Source: Paenibacillus rhizosphaerae
GTDB lineage: Bacteria > Bacillota > Bacilli > Paenibacillales > Paenibacillaceae
DNA: 64,000 nt
NCBI RefSeq assembly: GCF_014192015.1
Contig: NZ_JACHXJ010000002.1
Location: 248,001 to 312,000, forward strand
Reading direction: 5' to 3'
Positions 41,893 through 50,920 of the stretch are shown here, one piece after another (the first letter of the stretch is position 1; the number at the start of each line of letters is the position of its first letter). The translations under genes were made by a program, and so were the position numbers. The notes under the pieces are model-generated. The model had not been told where the DNA came from. It saw nothing but the letters and a program-made list of their open reading frames with translations, and ran no database searches.

Positions 41893-43014
41893 TTACATGG
41901 ACAGCTTAAGCGTGACATGGAGGTTTTTATCCGTACTTTTCACCTCGGTCGCCTTCACGAAGGAGACGATTTGCTGCGGATAAAATCCCAAATCGAACTC
42001 TTCCTCCATTTGGCGGCATGTCGTATCAGGCAGTTCATAACCGTTAAATACGAGCTTATCCACATGGAACATGATGGCGTTCTGCGGCTGCTCCTCGACG
42101 CTATAGTGGCCCCGAACCTCAAGGGACAGCGTGCCGCTTTGGCCGGAGGCCGTGATCTCGTCTTCGCCAAAGTGAAAGGCAAACTGCTTGAACAGATCGT
42201 TTTTGGACCTGAGGAAAGCGTTCAGATCGTCCTCCTTGATATCGATATTATAGGTCGTTCCGTTGGTACGGATCGCCCCGTCCTGATTCTGGATGAACTC
42301 CGGAAGGTCGTTCATGGCTGAGGCCAGCGCGTCGAAATAGGTTTTTACCTCGTCTAGCCCGACATTTTCCCAATAAAGCGTAAATTCCTCGATCATTTTC
42401 TTAAGCGCTTCCGGATCGCTGCTGGCGGCGATTCCTTGATCGACCTTTTGCTGCAGGGCCGATACCCGTGCCCGCTGCTCAATGAGATTGGATTTCATCT
42501 CTTCCAGATCGGCCGTCTTTTTCTCCATGGCCAGCTTCGTGTTTTTAATCTCCGTGTACTCCGATTGATACGCGTCAAGAACCGAGCGGTCATGCTCCAT
42601 GATCATTTCGTAGACGTCATACATATGAATGAGGCTGCCCAAGTCTTTGGCGGACAGCACAGCAACGAGCAGGCCTTCCCTTTCCCCCATGTAATAAGAA
42701 CGAATCACGGCTCCCGCGCGGCTCTGCTGATCCTGGATCTGAAGCAGCTTGTTTTCCAGCTGCCCGGACAGCTTGTTCACCTCCTGCTGAACGGTCTGCT
42801 GCTGCGCGGTGATCCGCTCAATCTCCCGGTCGATTTCCACAACAGACAGACTGTTCTGCAATATTTCGCGGTCGTCTGTGCTGGCGCCGGCGGACGGATC
42901 CGCCCGAAGTTCGTGTACGGGACGGAGCAGCGACAGGCAGAGCATCGGCAGAAGCAGGCAGAGGATTCGCAGGCGTCGTTTGTAAGGCTTCAATGGATTT
43001 GATCCCTCCCCCAT
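41893..43014 (-). CDS. Secreted coiled-coil protein, unknown
   Basis: The 373-residue protein has a basic head, a signal peptide (LCLLLPMLCLSLLRPVHELRA, about residues 18-38, cut here to its core) and a long coiled coil (about 55-210) resembling the N-terminal part of CwlO/EnvC-like peptidoglycan hydrolase regulators, with the segment RSYYMGEREGLLVAVLSAKD typical of those. Instead of an NlpC/P60 or M23 domain, the C-terminal 160 residues form an unrecognised beta-rich domain. It may regulate a wall hydrolase or bind the wall. It is alone on the minus strand. Confidence 0.78.
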   Translation of the reverse strand: MGEGSNPLKPYKRRLRILCLLLPMLCLSLLRPVHELRADPSAGASTDDREILQNSLSVVEIDREIERITAQQQTVQQEVNKLSGQLENKLLQIQDQQSRAGAVIRSYYMGEREGLLVAVLSAKDLGSLIHMYDVYEMIMEHDRSVLDAYQSEYTEIKNTKLAMEKKTADLEEMKSNLIEQRARVSALQQKVDQGIAASSDPEALKKMIEEFTLYWENVGLDEVKTYFDALASAMNDLPEFIQNQDGAIRTNGTTYNIDIKEDDLNAFLRSKNDLFKQFAFHFGEDEITASGQSGTLSLEVRGHYSVEEQPQNAIMFHVDKLVFNGYELPDTTCRQMEEEFDLGFYPQQIVSFVKATEVKSTDKNLHVTLKLSM

Positions 43015-43152
43015 GGTTGTCCATTGTAAATATATGATTCAACGGTAAAAAATATCATCTCTCTTGGAGCCTGTCAGATTAAGCAAGCTCAGATAACCCC
43101 GGCATGCGGATTCAGATGGTTTGCAGTGCCCCGATAAAAAATCTGCAAAGCG

Positions 43153-43194
43153 AAAAAAAAGCGACCCGGCATTGGATGTCGGATCGCTTTCTTT
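43153..43194 (-). terminator. Terminator of the DUF2626 gene
   Basis: Read on the minus strand, AAAGCGAT-CCG pairs with CGG-GTCGCTTT and is followed by a run of T (the A-run 43153-43160 on plus). Confidence 0.8.
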
Positions 43195-43213
43195 GGGTTC
43201 TCTAATGATCGGA

Positions 43214-43450
43214 TTAAAGCGGTAATCCCATTTTGAATACTGTCCAATAGCTGAAACCGGTAAACGTCACGATCATATAGCCCCAGAAGAGAAGAATGTA
43301 AGTTCTCTCCGTAAATTTCAGATACCCCAAGATGACGAAAAATGCGGTCTGTACGAAGAACAACAGAGCCATCTCGACCATGTTGCCGGCATATGCCATA
43401 AGCCCGATTGCGAGCGTAAAGAACCCGAGTACTCGAAACATGCGTGCCAC
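43214..43450 (-). CDS. DUF2626 family membrane protein
   Basis: A 78-residue, very hydrophobic protein beginning MARMFRVLGFFTLAIGLMAY, with three membrane helices and the segments LGYLKFTERTYILLFWGYM and VTFTGFSYWTVFKMGLPL. This matches the DUF2626 family of short Bacillales membrane proteins (YqgY-like), function unknown. GGAGAGGGGG is found upstream on the minus strand. Confidence 0.78.
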   Translation of the reverse strand: MARMFRVLGFFTLAIGLMAYAGNMVEMALLFFVQTAFFVILGYLKFTERTYILLFWGYMIVTFTGFSYWTVFKMGLPL

Positions 43451-43778
43451 GTTATATCCCCCTCTCCTTATGTACGGTCATAGCTAAGCTACGTATCATT
43501 ATATCGTTAACCCAAAATTGTGTAAACGAAAAAGTTGTTTTTATTATTGTGGTCCCATGAAGACAAAGTATACATTGCCATTCATCGGCAAATTTCCAAT
43601 ATGAGGGTATGAGCACTTTGCAAATTGGCAATACAATTTAGTATCAAATAGATTCTATGAACTCTATGAGAAGCATAGAAATGAAAATAAGCAGCTGTTA
43701 TACCTTATTCAGTACCCGGTAAACAATCCGGTTATGGAGACGGGTTATTTTAGGATGTTGTTAGGAGGGTTTTGTTGC
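43451..43778. other. AT-rich non-coding stretch between the DUF2626 and rsfA genes
   Basis: About 330 bases hold divergent promoters. An inverted repeat TTCTATG/CATAGAA lies at 43653-43680. GTATA (43569-43573) and GGCAAATTT (43588-43596), 14 bp apart, loosely resemble the SigF consensus expected for rsfA, but they are far from the start and uncertain. Confidence 0.4.
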
Positions 43779-44429
43779 ATGACAGCAGTTAGACAAGATG
43801 CATGGAGCAGCGAGGATGACCTTATTTTGGCGGAAGTAACCTTAAGGCATATCCGGGAAGGAAGCACTCAGTTGGCCGCTTTTGAGGAAGTGGGCGAAAA
43901 AATCGGAAGGACGGCGGCAGCCTGCGGATTCCGCTGGAACAGCTGTGTCCGTAAAAAGTATGAGGAAGCGATCAGCCTGGCCAAGACGCAGCGCCAGAAA
44001 CGGAGCTACTATAAGAAGCAGCCGGCAAATTCGGGAATTCAGGTGGCCGGTTTAGGTCTGACCGAGTCGGAGGCGGGTTATTACAAAGTGGAGGGAGCCA
44101 GTGAAGAGACGCTCTCCATCGATGCGGTCATCCGCTTTTTGAAACAGTGGAAAGGGAGCCTCCAGGAAAACGGGCGCCAGCTGAAAATGCTGGAGAAGGA
44201 GCTCCGTGAAAAAGAAGAAGAGCTGAACAATTTGAGAAGGGTCAACGAGCGGCTCTCCCGTGAGGTCAGTGAAGTCCAGACCGATTACAGGGTCGTTAAT
44301 GACGACTACAAAGCGCTTATTCAAATTATGGACCGGGCACGGAGGCTTGCCTTTTTGAACGAAGAGGATGAGGAATTGAAATCGCGGTTCAAGATGGATG
44401 CCAACGGCAATCTGGAGCGGATTGAGTAA
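43779..44429 (+). CDS. rsfA: RsfA-family prespore transcription regulator
   Basis: The 216-residue protein begins with a Myb/SANT-like DNA-binding domain, [20 protein letters not shown] then [19 protein letters not shown] (residues 5-55), the signature of RsfA. RsfA modulates SigF-dependent genes in the forespore. The C-terminal half is a long coiled coil (about 120-185). I start at ATG 43779, ten bases after AGGAGG (43763-43768); an ATG at 43734 lacks a ribosome site. Bacillales often carry several RsfA paralogues, so the exact orthologue is uncertain. Confidence 0.85.
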   Translation: MTAVRQDAWSSEDDLILAEVTLRHIREGSTQLAAFEEVGEKIGRTAAACGFRWNSCVRKKYEEAISLAKTQRQKRSYYKKQPANSGIQVAGLGLTESEAGYYKVEGASEETLSIDAVIRFLKQWKGSLQENGRQLKMLEKELREKEEELNNLRRVNERLSREVSEVQTDYRVVNDDYKALIQIMDRARRLAFLNEEDEELKSRFKMDANGNLERIE

Positions 44430-44582
44430 AAGCAATACAAAACGATGCAATGCAGATCCCGTGCGGATGCGTGAAGTTTGCGCAAACCGAACGGGTTTTT
44501 TCGTGCGTGTAAGCCTAATGTGATTCCGTATGCGCTATAATAGGGACACGGAAAGTAACCATTGGACACGGAGGATAGGCTA

Positions 44583-45551
44583 ATGTTGATCGATATTGTG
44601 GGCGCGGGTTCACTCGGACTGCTGTTCGGGGGAAAATTGGCCAGGTCCGGCAGCCGGGTACGGATCTGGAGCCGCAGCGCCGGGCAGGCAGAGCAGCTCC
44701 GCCATACCGGCATTCATATTGCCAAAGACGGTGATCGAAGATTGAAGGTAGACCCCGCGAAGTTCCAATCCGGTACAATCGAACAGCTCGGACAAACTTG
44801 GGAGACGAAACCGGGGGATTATGTGCTTGTCATGACCAAACAAAAGGATACGGAGGCGGTATGCCGCTATTTATCCCAAATCAGGCTTCCGCAAGGACAC
44901 AGCCGGCCGGTCCTCGTTTGTTTTCAAAACGGCTACGGGCATATGGACAGGCTGGAGGCGATACTGCCCGAATGGGATATGCTGGCCGCGGTGACGACCG
45001 AAGGAGCAAAGAGAACATCGTATACGGAAGTTTTGCACGCGGGATCAGGGGACACATGGATCGGCGAGAGCGGTACGGGACATGTCCGCAAGGAGGCTGG
45101 CAGCCGGTGGTTAAATCTTGTTCAGGCCCTTAAACAAGCAGGATTTTACCCGGTATTGTCGAATGACATCGATAACATGATATTTCGTAAATTGCTGATC
45201 AATGCGGTGATCAACCCGCTGACCGCACTCTGGAGGATTCCGAACGGTGAGCTGCTGGGAAGCCCGGCGAGGATGAAACTGATGAAGGAATTGTATGAAG
45301 AGACTATAGCGGTTTACGACGCATGCGGAATTCAGTATGAAGATGACATGTGGGATCAAATATTGAAGGTGTGCAGGGCAACTTCCGGGAATACTTCGTC
45401 CATGCTGAAGGATGTGCTTGCCGGTACGCCGACGGAAATCGGCTGGATTAATGGAAGCATTGTGGACATGGCGCTGAAGGCGGGGGTTCTGGCCCCTGTC
45501 AACGAGCTGGTGACCCGGCTTATCGAAGGATTAATCGCAGAGGAGGAGTGA
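44583..45551 (+). CDS. panE: 2-dehydropantoate 2-reductase
   Basis: The 322-residue NADPH enzyme reduces ketopantoate to pantoate for coenzyme A synthesis. It has the N-terminal dinucleotide fold IVGAGSLGLLFGGKLA (residues 5-20), KQKDTEAVCRYL, QNGYGHMDRLE, and the helical domain with KLLINAVINPLTALW (catalytic Lys) and NTSSMLKDVLAGTPTEIGWI. B. subtilis has its panE (ylbQ) just ahead of the bshC-mraZ region as well. ATG 44583 follows GGAGG by eight bases. A TATAAT at 44536-44541 probably belongs to its promoter. Confidence 0.92.
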   Translation: MLIDIVGAGSLGLLFGGKLARSGSRVRIWSRSAGQAEQLRHTGIHIAKDGDRRLKVDPAKFQSGTIEQLGQTWETKPGDYVLVMTKQKDTEAVCRYLSQIRLPQGHSRPVLVCFQNGYGHMDRLEAILPEWDMLAAVTTEGAKRTSYTEVLHAGSGDTWIGESGTGHVRKEAGSRWLNLVQALKQAGFYPVLSNDIDNMIFRKLLINAVINPLTALWRIPNGELLGSPARMKLMKELYEETIAVYDACGIQYEDDMWDQILKVCRATSGNTSSMLKDVLAGTPTEIGWINGSIVDMALKAGVLAPVNELVTRLIEGLIAEEE

Positions 45552-45557
45552 GGAATC

Positions 45558-45950
45558 ATGGATTTCTTGAGAAATTCATTTATTTTTTTGAGCATCCTTC
45601 CGTTTTTCCCGTTTTTGCTCGTGTATTTAGGAGGATATTACTGGCGGAAAAACACCAGAAACCGCGCACTGCTGCTGGCTATGGACGTCACCACTTTATT
45701 CTTGATCTTTTCCGTTGCGGCGCTGTTCAACAATACGTTCCATACCAGGTTCGGTTTTTATTTGATCCTCTTGTTTATGCTCATCGCGGTGGGGTTGATC
45801 GGCGGGGCCCAGAACCGGCTCAAGGGCAGGATCGATGCCAGGAAAATCGCCAAAGTCGTATGGAGAATGTCTTTTATGCTCATGAGCGCAAGCTACATCA
45901 TATTTACATTAATCGGTATTTTTAAATACATAATACAGACTGGAGCCTAA
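45558..45950 (+). CDS. DUF3397 family membrane protein
   Basis: The 130-residue protein has four membrane helices with family-type sequence FPFLLVYLGGYYWRKN, LFNNTFHTRFGFYLILL and RRSF-like VVWRMSFMLMSASY. This matches DUF3397 proteins that sit near panE and bshC in Bacillales; function unknown. It begins 7 bp after panE and its ribosome site GGAGGAGTGAGG lies in the panE end, so the two form an operon. Confidence 0.75.
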   Translation: MDFLRNSFIFLSILPFFPFLLVYLGGYYWRKNTRNRALLLAMDVTTLFLIFSVAALFNNTFHTRFGFYLILLFMLIAVGLIGGAQNRLKGRIDARKIAKVVWRMSFMLMSASYIIFTLIGIFKYIIQTGA

Positions 45951-46115
45951 TATTTTACAATTTTAATCAACAAAAAGACAGGGAAAACCTTTGTTTTTCG
46001 CCGTTTGTCACAAGAAAGTAAAATTTTCATGTTTTTCTGTGTAGATTTTTTTGACCACTGGTTGTATAATTTCTAACCATACACATAATTAATTTACCTT
46101 TAGGGGGAACAGTTA

Positions 46116-47789
46116 ATGAAAAGGAAAAGCCTGCTCATGATTCTGACGCTGATCCTCGTTGTTGGTACTGTACTTGCTGGGTGCGGTTCCAAGAATGACA
46201 ATGGCGGCAGCACGGCTAGCGGTGGCGACAAGGGAAGTTCGTCGGCTGCTAAAGAACAAGTACTTCACATTAACCTGAGCGCTGAGCCGCCGACTTTTGA
46301 CCCGGCGCAAGCCCAGGACACTCAAGCTAACACCGTACTGAAAATGATGTACGAAGGCCTTGTGCGTATCGACAAGGATAACAACCCGATTCCGGGTGTG
46401 GCCGAGAAGTGGGATGTTTCCTCCGACGGTCTGAAGTACGTGTTCCACCTGCGTAAAGACGCGAAGTGGAGCAACGGCGACCCTGTAACGGCAAAAGACT
46501 TCGTCTTCGCTTGGGAGCGGGTTTTGAATCCGGCTACAAGCCCAGCACCGCCTTACGCCTATCAGCTTTATTACATTAAAGGCGTAGAAGATTACAACAC
46601 CAAGAAAATTACCGACTTCAGCCAAGTTGGCGTCAAAGCGACGGATGACAACACGCTGGAAGTAACGCTGAACAATCCGACTCCTTATTTCCTGGGTCTG
46701 ACTTCGTTCTACACGCTCTATCCTGTTCATCAATCGGTGAAAGACAACGACAAATGGGCAACCGATCCGAAGTTGATGATTACGAACGGTCCGTTCACGC
46801 TCACAACCTGGACAACCGGTCAGAAGATCGAAGTAACCAAAAACGCAAACTACTGGGATAACCAGAACATCAAGTTGACCAAGGTGACGATGTCGCTGTC
46901 CAACAGCAGCGCAACGGAACTGTCCAGCTATAAGGCAGGCCAGCTTGACTATGCAGGTAACCCGAACGGAACGATTCCTACGGACCAAATGCCTGCCGTG
47001 AAGAACGAGCTGAAGGACGAGCTCGATTTGAAACCGATCGGAAGTATTTACTACTACGTGTTTAACACGACAGCGAAACCGTTTGACAATGTGAAAATCC
47101 GCAAGGCGTTCTCGATGGCCATCAGCCGTCAGGATATCGTCGATAAAGTAACGATGAGTGAAGAAACACCTGCGTTCGGATTCGTGCCGCCAGGTATTAC
47201 CGGTGACAAAGGCGAATACCGCACTGAGTTCAAGGACGACTTCTTCACCGAAAATATGGAAGAAGCCAAGAAGCTGCTTGCTGAAGGCATGCAGGAAGAA
47301 GGATACACAACGCTTCCTCCAATCACTTTGATCTACAACTCCGATGATAAGCACAAGAAAATCGCGCTTGCCGTAGCGGATATGTGGAAGAAGAACCTTG
47401 GCGTTGAAGTGAAGACCGAGAACCAAGAGTGGGGCGTGTTCCTCAAGAACCGTCAGAATCTGAACTACCAAGTCGCACGTGCCGGCTGGAGCCCGGACTA
47501 CAACGATCCGATGACGTTCTTCGATCTGTGGACTTCGACCAGCGGCAACAACGATTCCGGCTTCAAAAACAAAGAGTATGATGCTTTGATCAAAGACGCA
47601 TTCTCTACGCCGGACACAGCAAAACGTATGGAAGACTTCAAAAAGGCTGAAACGATGATCATTAAAGATCAGCAGATCGTCCTGCCGATTTACTACTATA
47701 CAAACGTCGCCTTGATCAAACCGAATCTTAAAGGCGTTGTGATCGACTATGCCGGTCAAGTAGACTTCACAAGAGCTTATTTCGAATAA
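46116..47789 (+). CDS. oppA: Oligopeptide-binding lipoprotein OppA
   Basis: The 557-residue lipoprotein captures peptides for the Opp importer. The signal sequence ends in the lipobox LAGC (Cys23), followed by a Gly/Ser linker. The SBP family 5 fold is shown by EPPTFDPAQAQDTQANTVLK (split), DPVTAKDFVFAWERVLNP and DYNDPMTFFDLWTSTSGNND. A TATAAT at 46066-46071 lies 44 bp upstream. A strong terminator stands between oppA and oppB, a layout that gives more binding protein than transporter. Opp systems supply nitrogen and import signalling peptides in sporulating bacilli. Confidence 0.95.
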   Translation: MKRKSLLMILTLILVVGTVLAGCGSKNDNGGSTASGGDKGSSSAAKEQVLHINLSAEPPTFDPAQAQDTQANTVLKMMYEGLVRIDKDNNPIPGVAEKWDVSSDGLKYVFHLRKDAKWSNGDPVTAKDFVFAWERVLNPATSPAPPYAYQLYYIKGVEDYNTKKITDFSQVGVKATDDNTLEVTLNNPTPYFLGLTSFYTLYPVHQSVKDNDKWATDPKLMITNGPFTLTTWTTGQKIEVTKNANYWDNQNIKLTKVTMSLSNSSATELSSYKAGQLDYAGNPNGTIPTDQMPAVKNELKDELDLKPIGSIYYYVFNTTAKPFDNVKIRKAFSMAISRQDIVDKVTMSEETPAFGFVPPGITGDKGEYRTEFKDDFFTENMEEAKKLLAEGMQEEGYTTLPPITLIYNSDDKHKKIALAVADMWKKNLGVEVKTENQEWGVFLKNRQNLNYQVARAGWSPDYNDPMTFFDLWTSTSGNNDSGFKNKEYDALIKDAFSTPDTAKRMEDFKKAETMIIKDQQIVLPIYYYTNVALIKPNLKGVVIDYAGQVDFTRAYFE

Positions 47790-47835
47790 ATTTCGAATAG
47801 TCTAACAAAAGCAGCTTAGCTTGATAAATACTGTT

Positions 47836-47879
47836 CGGGATATATATGTGGAGCTTCCATATATATCCCGTTTTTTTTG
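47836..47879 (+). terminator. Intra-operon terminator between oppA and oppB
   Basis: CGGGATATATATG pairs with CATATATATCCCG around TGGAGCTTC-like loop bases, followed by eight T. Partial read-through would set the oppA:oppBCDF ratio. Confidence 0.9.
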
Positions 47880-48027
47880 CTTAGTATATATCTTTACCAA
47901 GGGTTTCTTTAATTTGAAATATATAGCATGGACAAATAGATTCGGAGTTCTTTAAAATTAACATATGACCCCGCGGTAGTTGGAGGTCATATGGTATGAA
48001 GAGTTTAGCGGGGAGGGTAAATCGGAC

Positions 48028-48960
48028 ATGGTACGTTACGTACTGAGCAAGTTTTTCTATATGCTGGTATCGCTGTTTATTTTGATATCGGCTACATTTT
48101 TTCTGATGAAGGCCATTCCTGGTAACCCTTTTATGTCCGAGAAAAATGTACCGCCTGAAATCCAAGCCCGGCTGATGGAACAGTATGGATTGGACAAGCC
48201 GGTATATCAGCAATACTTCAAATACTTGGGGGATATTGCAACAGGTGATCTGGGGATTTCCATGAAACATCAGAACCAGGAGGTAGGGGGCATCATTCTG
48301 CAGACCTTCTCTGCATCCCTGAAACTGGGTATCTTTGCCATCATTATTTCCGTAATTGTCGGTGTACTCCTCGGCATGCTCGCCGCGCTGTACCACCGAA
48401 AGCTTATTGATAATATCGCTATGGTGCTGGCGGTGCTCGGCATCGCCGTTCCGAGCTTCGTGCTGGCATCGCTGATCCAGTATCTGTTTGCCCAGAAGCT
48501 GGGCTGGTTTAACGTCATGGGCTTTGACGGTCCGCTCGACTACGTTCTGCCGGTCGCCGCGTTGTCGGCGCAGCCGATTGCCTTTATCGCCCGCTTGACG
48601 CGCTCTAGCATGCTCGAAGTGCTGCATGCGGATTACATCAAGACAGCCAAGGCCAAAGGCCTTAACTGGATGACTATTATGTTCAAGCACGTGATCCGTA
48701 ACGGCATTTTGCCGGTGGTCACTTATATCGGACCGATGACCGCCAACGTCATTACGGGTTCCGTCGTCATCGAGCAAATCTTCGGGATCGGCGGAATCGG
48801 TAAAGTATTCGTCGACTGTATCACCAATCGGGATTACACGATGATTATGGGCGTGACGATTTTCTACGGCGTTCTGCTGATGCTGGCCCGTTTCATCACC
48901 GATATCGTGTACGTGCTGGTTGATCCGCGCATTAAATTAACCGGCGGGAAGGAGGGCTAA
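48028..48960 (+). CDS. oppB: Oligopeptide ABC transporter permease OppB
   Basis: The 310-residue integral membrane subunit has six helices and the BPD permease loop SSMLEVLHADYIKTAKAKGL (with Glu-Ala-Ala-type contact to OppD/F). The N-terminus MVRYVLSKFFYMLVSLFILI and SATFFLMKAIPGNPF are typical of OppB. I choose ATG 48028, about 11 bases after GGGGAGGG; an upstream in-frame ATG at 47980 lies outside the ribosome-site region. It is 2 bp from oppC. Confidence 0.94.
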   Translation: MVRYVLSKFFYMLVSLFILISATFFLMKAIPGNPFMSEKNVPPEIQARLMEQYGLDKPVYQQYFKYLGDIATGDLGISMKHQNQEVGGIILQTFSASLKLGIFAIIISVIVGVLLGMLAALYHRKLIDNIAMVLAVLGIAVPSFVLASLIQYLFAQKLGWFNVMGFDGPLDYVLPVAALSAQPIAFIARLTRSSMLEVLHADYIKTAKAKGLNWMTIMFKHVIRNGILPVVTYIGPMTANVITGSVVIEQIFGIGGIGKVFVDCITNRDYTMIMGVTIFYGVLLMLARFITDIVYVLVDPRIKLTGGKEG

Positions 48961-48962
48961 CG

Positions 48963-49910
48963 ATGGCTGTACAGGATCCAACCTTGATGAATAACAACGT
49001 AGAGCTGACGCCCGAAGACTTCCGGAAAATCGGTACCGATGAGAAAGAGGCTGAAATCATTCAGCGGGAAAGTATTTCGGCGTGGAGAGACGCTTGGCAG
49101 CGTCTTCGTAAAAATAAACTCGCCATGGCGAGCCTGGTCGTTCTCATCTTGATCATTCTGGCTGCGATTATCGGCCCGATCATTTCGAAATTCGATTCGG
49201 CCACCAACGATTTGCTGGCCACGAACCAGCCTCCTTCCAAGGAGCACTGGTTCGGCACCGATGACTTGGGCCGGGATATGTTCGTCCGGACATGGATGGG
49301 CGCCCGCATTTCCTTGATCGTCGGTCTCGCTGCCGCACTTATCGACCTCTTGATCGGTGTCATTTACGGCGGCATCATGGGTTATTTCGGTGGACGCGTC
49401 GACGCTATCATGAACAAGTTTTCCGAGATTTTGTATTCCATTCCTTATATGCTGGTCACGATTCTGCTGCTCGTCGTCTTTGAGCCGAGTATCGGTACGA
49501 TTATCCTGGCGCTGACGATTACCGGCTGGATCAACATGTCGTGGATCGTTCGCGGTGAAATCATGCAGCTGAAGAACAGGGAGTACGTTCTTGCCTCCCG
49601 TTCCATGGGCGCAGGCTCCGGCCGGCTGTTGTTCCGCCACCTGCTGCCGAACGCGGTTGGTCCGATCATCGTCACCTTGACGCTGTCCGTACCGAACGCG
49701 ATTTTCTCGGAAGCCTTCCTGAGCTTCCTCGGTCTGGGTGTCCGGGCACCGATCGCTTCCCTCGGTTCGATGGTTAACGATGCCCTGACCGGATGGATGT
49801 ACTACCCATGGCGGATGCTGTTCCCGGCCATTCTGATCAGTTTGACAATGCTCGCATTTAACATTTTCGGTGATGGCCTCCGCGATGCGCTCGATCCGAA
49901 ATTGAAATAA
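48963..49910 (+). CDS. oppC: Oligopeptide ABC transporter permease OppC
   Basis: The 315-residue second permease has the OppC-type cytosolic N-terminus (LTPEDFRKIGTDEKEAEIIQ), DAWQRLRKNKLAMASLVVL, the GTDDLGRDMFVRTWMGARIS segment (split across 100-120) and the permease loop EYVLASRSMGAGSGRLLFRH. Six helices. GGAGG of its ribosome site is in the oppB end, so the pair is translationally linked. Confidence 0.94.
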   Translation: MAVQDPTLMNNNVELTPEDFRKIGTDEKEAEIIQRESISAWRDAWQRLRKNKLAMASLVVLILIILAAIIGPIISKFDSATNDLLATNQPPSKEHWFGTDDLGRDMFVRTWMGARISLIVGLAAALIDLLIGVIYGGIMGYFGGRVDAIMNKFSEILYSIPYMLVTILLLVVFEPSIGTIILALTITGWINMSWIVRGEIMQLKNREYVLASRSMGAGSGRLLFRHLLPNAVGPIIVTLTLSVPNAIFSEAFLSFLGLGVRAPIASLGSMVNDALTGWMYYPWRMLFPAILISLTMLAFNIFGDGLRDALDPKLK

Positions 49911-49924
49911 CAGGAGGTGAGATC

Positions 49925-50920
49925 ATGGAGCCGATTTTACAAGTAAAAGACCTGCATGTATCCTTTCACGTCAAAGGCGGCGAAGTCAAAGCCGTCCGCG
50001 GCATGAATTTTGAAATAGGCAGAGGAGAAACGGTGGCGATCGTCGGTGAGTCCGGCAGTGGTAAAAGTGTGACCGCGCAGACGATCATGCGCTTGATCCC
50101 GTCCCCTCCTTCAGACATCAAGAGCGGTCAGATTATTTTCCAAGGCGACGATATTCTGAAGAAAACCAATAAAGAAATGGAAGCGATCCGCGGGAAAGAC
50201 ATCGGCATGATTTTCCAGGATCCGATGACTTCCCTGAATCCGACGATTAAGGTCGGCAAGCAAATTACCGAGGTTCTGATCAAGCACCAAAAGCTGTCTT
50301 CCGCCGAAGCGAAAGAGCGCGGTCTGGAAATGCTGAAACTAGTCGGCATCAAGAACCCGGAAGAACGCTTCAACCAGTACCCGCACGAGTTCTCCGGCGG
50401 TATGCGCCAACGCGTCATGATTGCGATCGCATTGGCCTGCCGCCCGGCACTCCTGATCGCCGATGAACCGACGACGGCGCTGGACGTGACGATCCAGGCG
50501 CAGATCATGGACGTTATGAAGGATATGCAGCAGAAGCTCGGAACTTCCATTATCCTCATCACGCATGACCTCGGCGTCGTGGCCGGCATGTGTGACCGCG
50601 TGATCGTCATGTACGCCGGTGAAGTGGTAGAGACGGGGACGAAGTGGGAGATTTTTAAAAACCCGCAGCACCCGTACACGAAAGGCCTGCTGCGTTCGAT
50701 GCCGCGTCTGGACCAGAAGAAGGGCGAGCCGCTTATTCCGATTATCGGTACGCCGCCGGACCTCATCAAACCGCCGGTCGGCTGCGCATTCTGCGCCCGC
50801 TGCGATGAAGCGATGAAGGTGTGCGAACGGATCAATCCGGGAGCGACGGTATTCAGCGACACCCAAATGGCGCGCTGCTGGAATCTTCATCCGATGGCCA
50901 AGGAGGTTCAATCGTCATGA
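49925..50920 (+). CDS. oppD: Oligopeptide ABC transporter ATPase OppD
   Basis: The 331-residue ATPase has Walker A GESGSGKS (residues 41-48), signature FSGGMRQRV, Walker B LLIADEPTTALD and switch His in LITHDLGVV. Its C-terminal oligopeptide-transporter extension contains the cysteine cluster CAFCARCDEAMKVC, which in relatives can bind an iron-sulfur cluster. AGGAGGTGA stands before the ATG. It ends in an ATGA overlap with oppF. Confidence 0.95.
   Translation: MEPILQVKDLHVSFHVKGGEVKAVRGMNFEIGRGETVAIVGESGSGKSVTAQTIMRLIPSPPSDIKSGQIIFQGDDILKKTNKEMEAIRGKDIGMIFQDPMTSLNPTIKVGKQITEVLIKHQKLSSAEAKERGLEMLKLVGIKNPEERFNQYPHEFSGGMRQRVMIAIALACRPALLIADEPTTALDVTIQAQIMDVMKDMQQKLGTSIILITHDLGVVAGMCDRVIVMYAGEVVETGTKWEIFKNPQHPYTKGLLRSMPRLDQKKGEPLIPIIGTPPDLIKPPVGCAFCARCDEAMKVCERINPGATVFSDTQMARCWNLHPMAKEVQSS

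Noticed and set aside
46041..46071. TTGACC close to TATAAT upstream of oppA taken as a -35/-10 pair
   Set aside because: Only about 8 bp separate them, too short for SigA; only the -10 box is kept as likely.
46113..47759. A 548-codon minus-strand open frame opposite oppA
   Set aside because: Antisense to a complete lipoprotein gene, no start signals.
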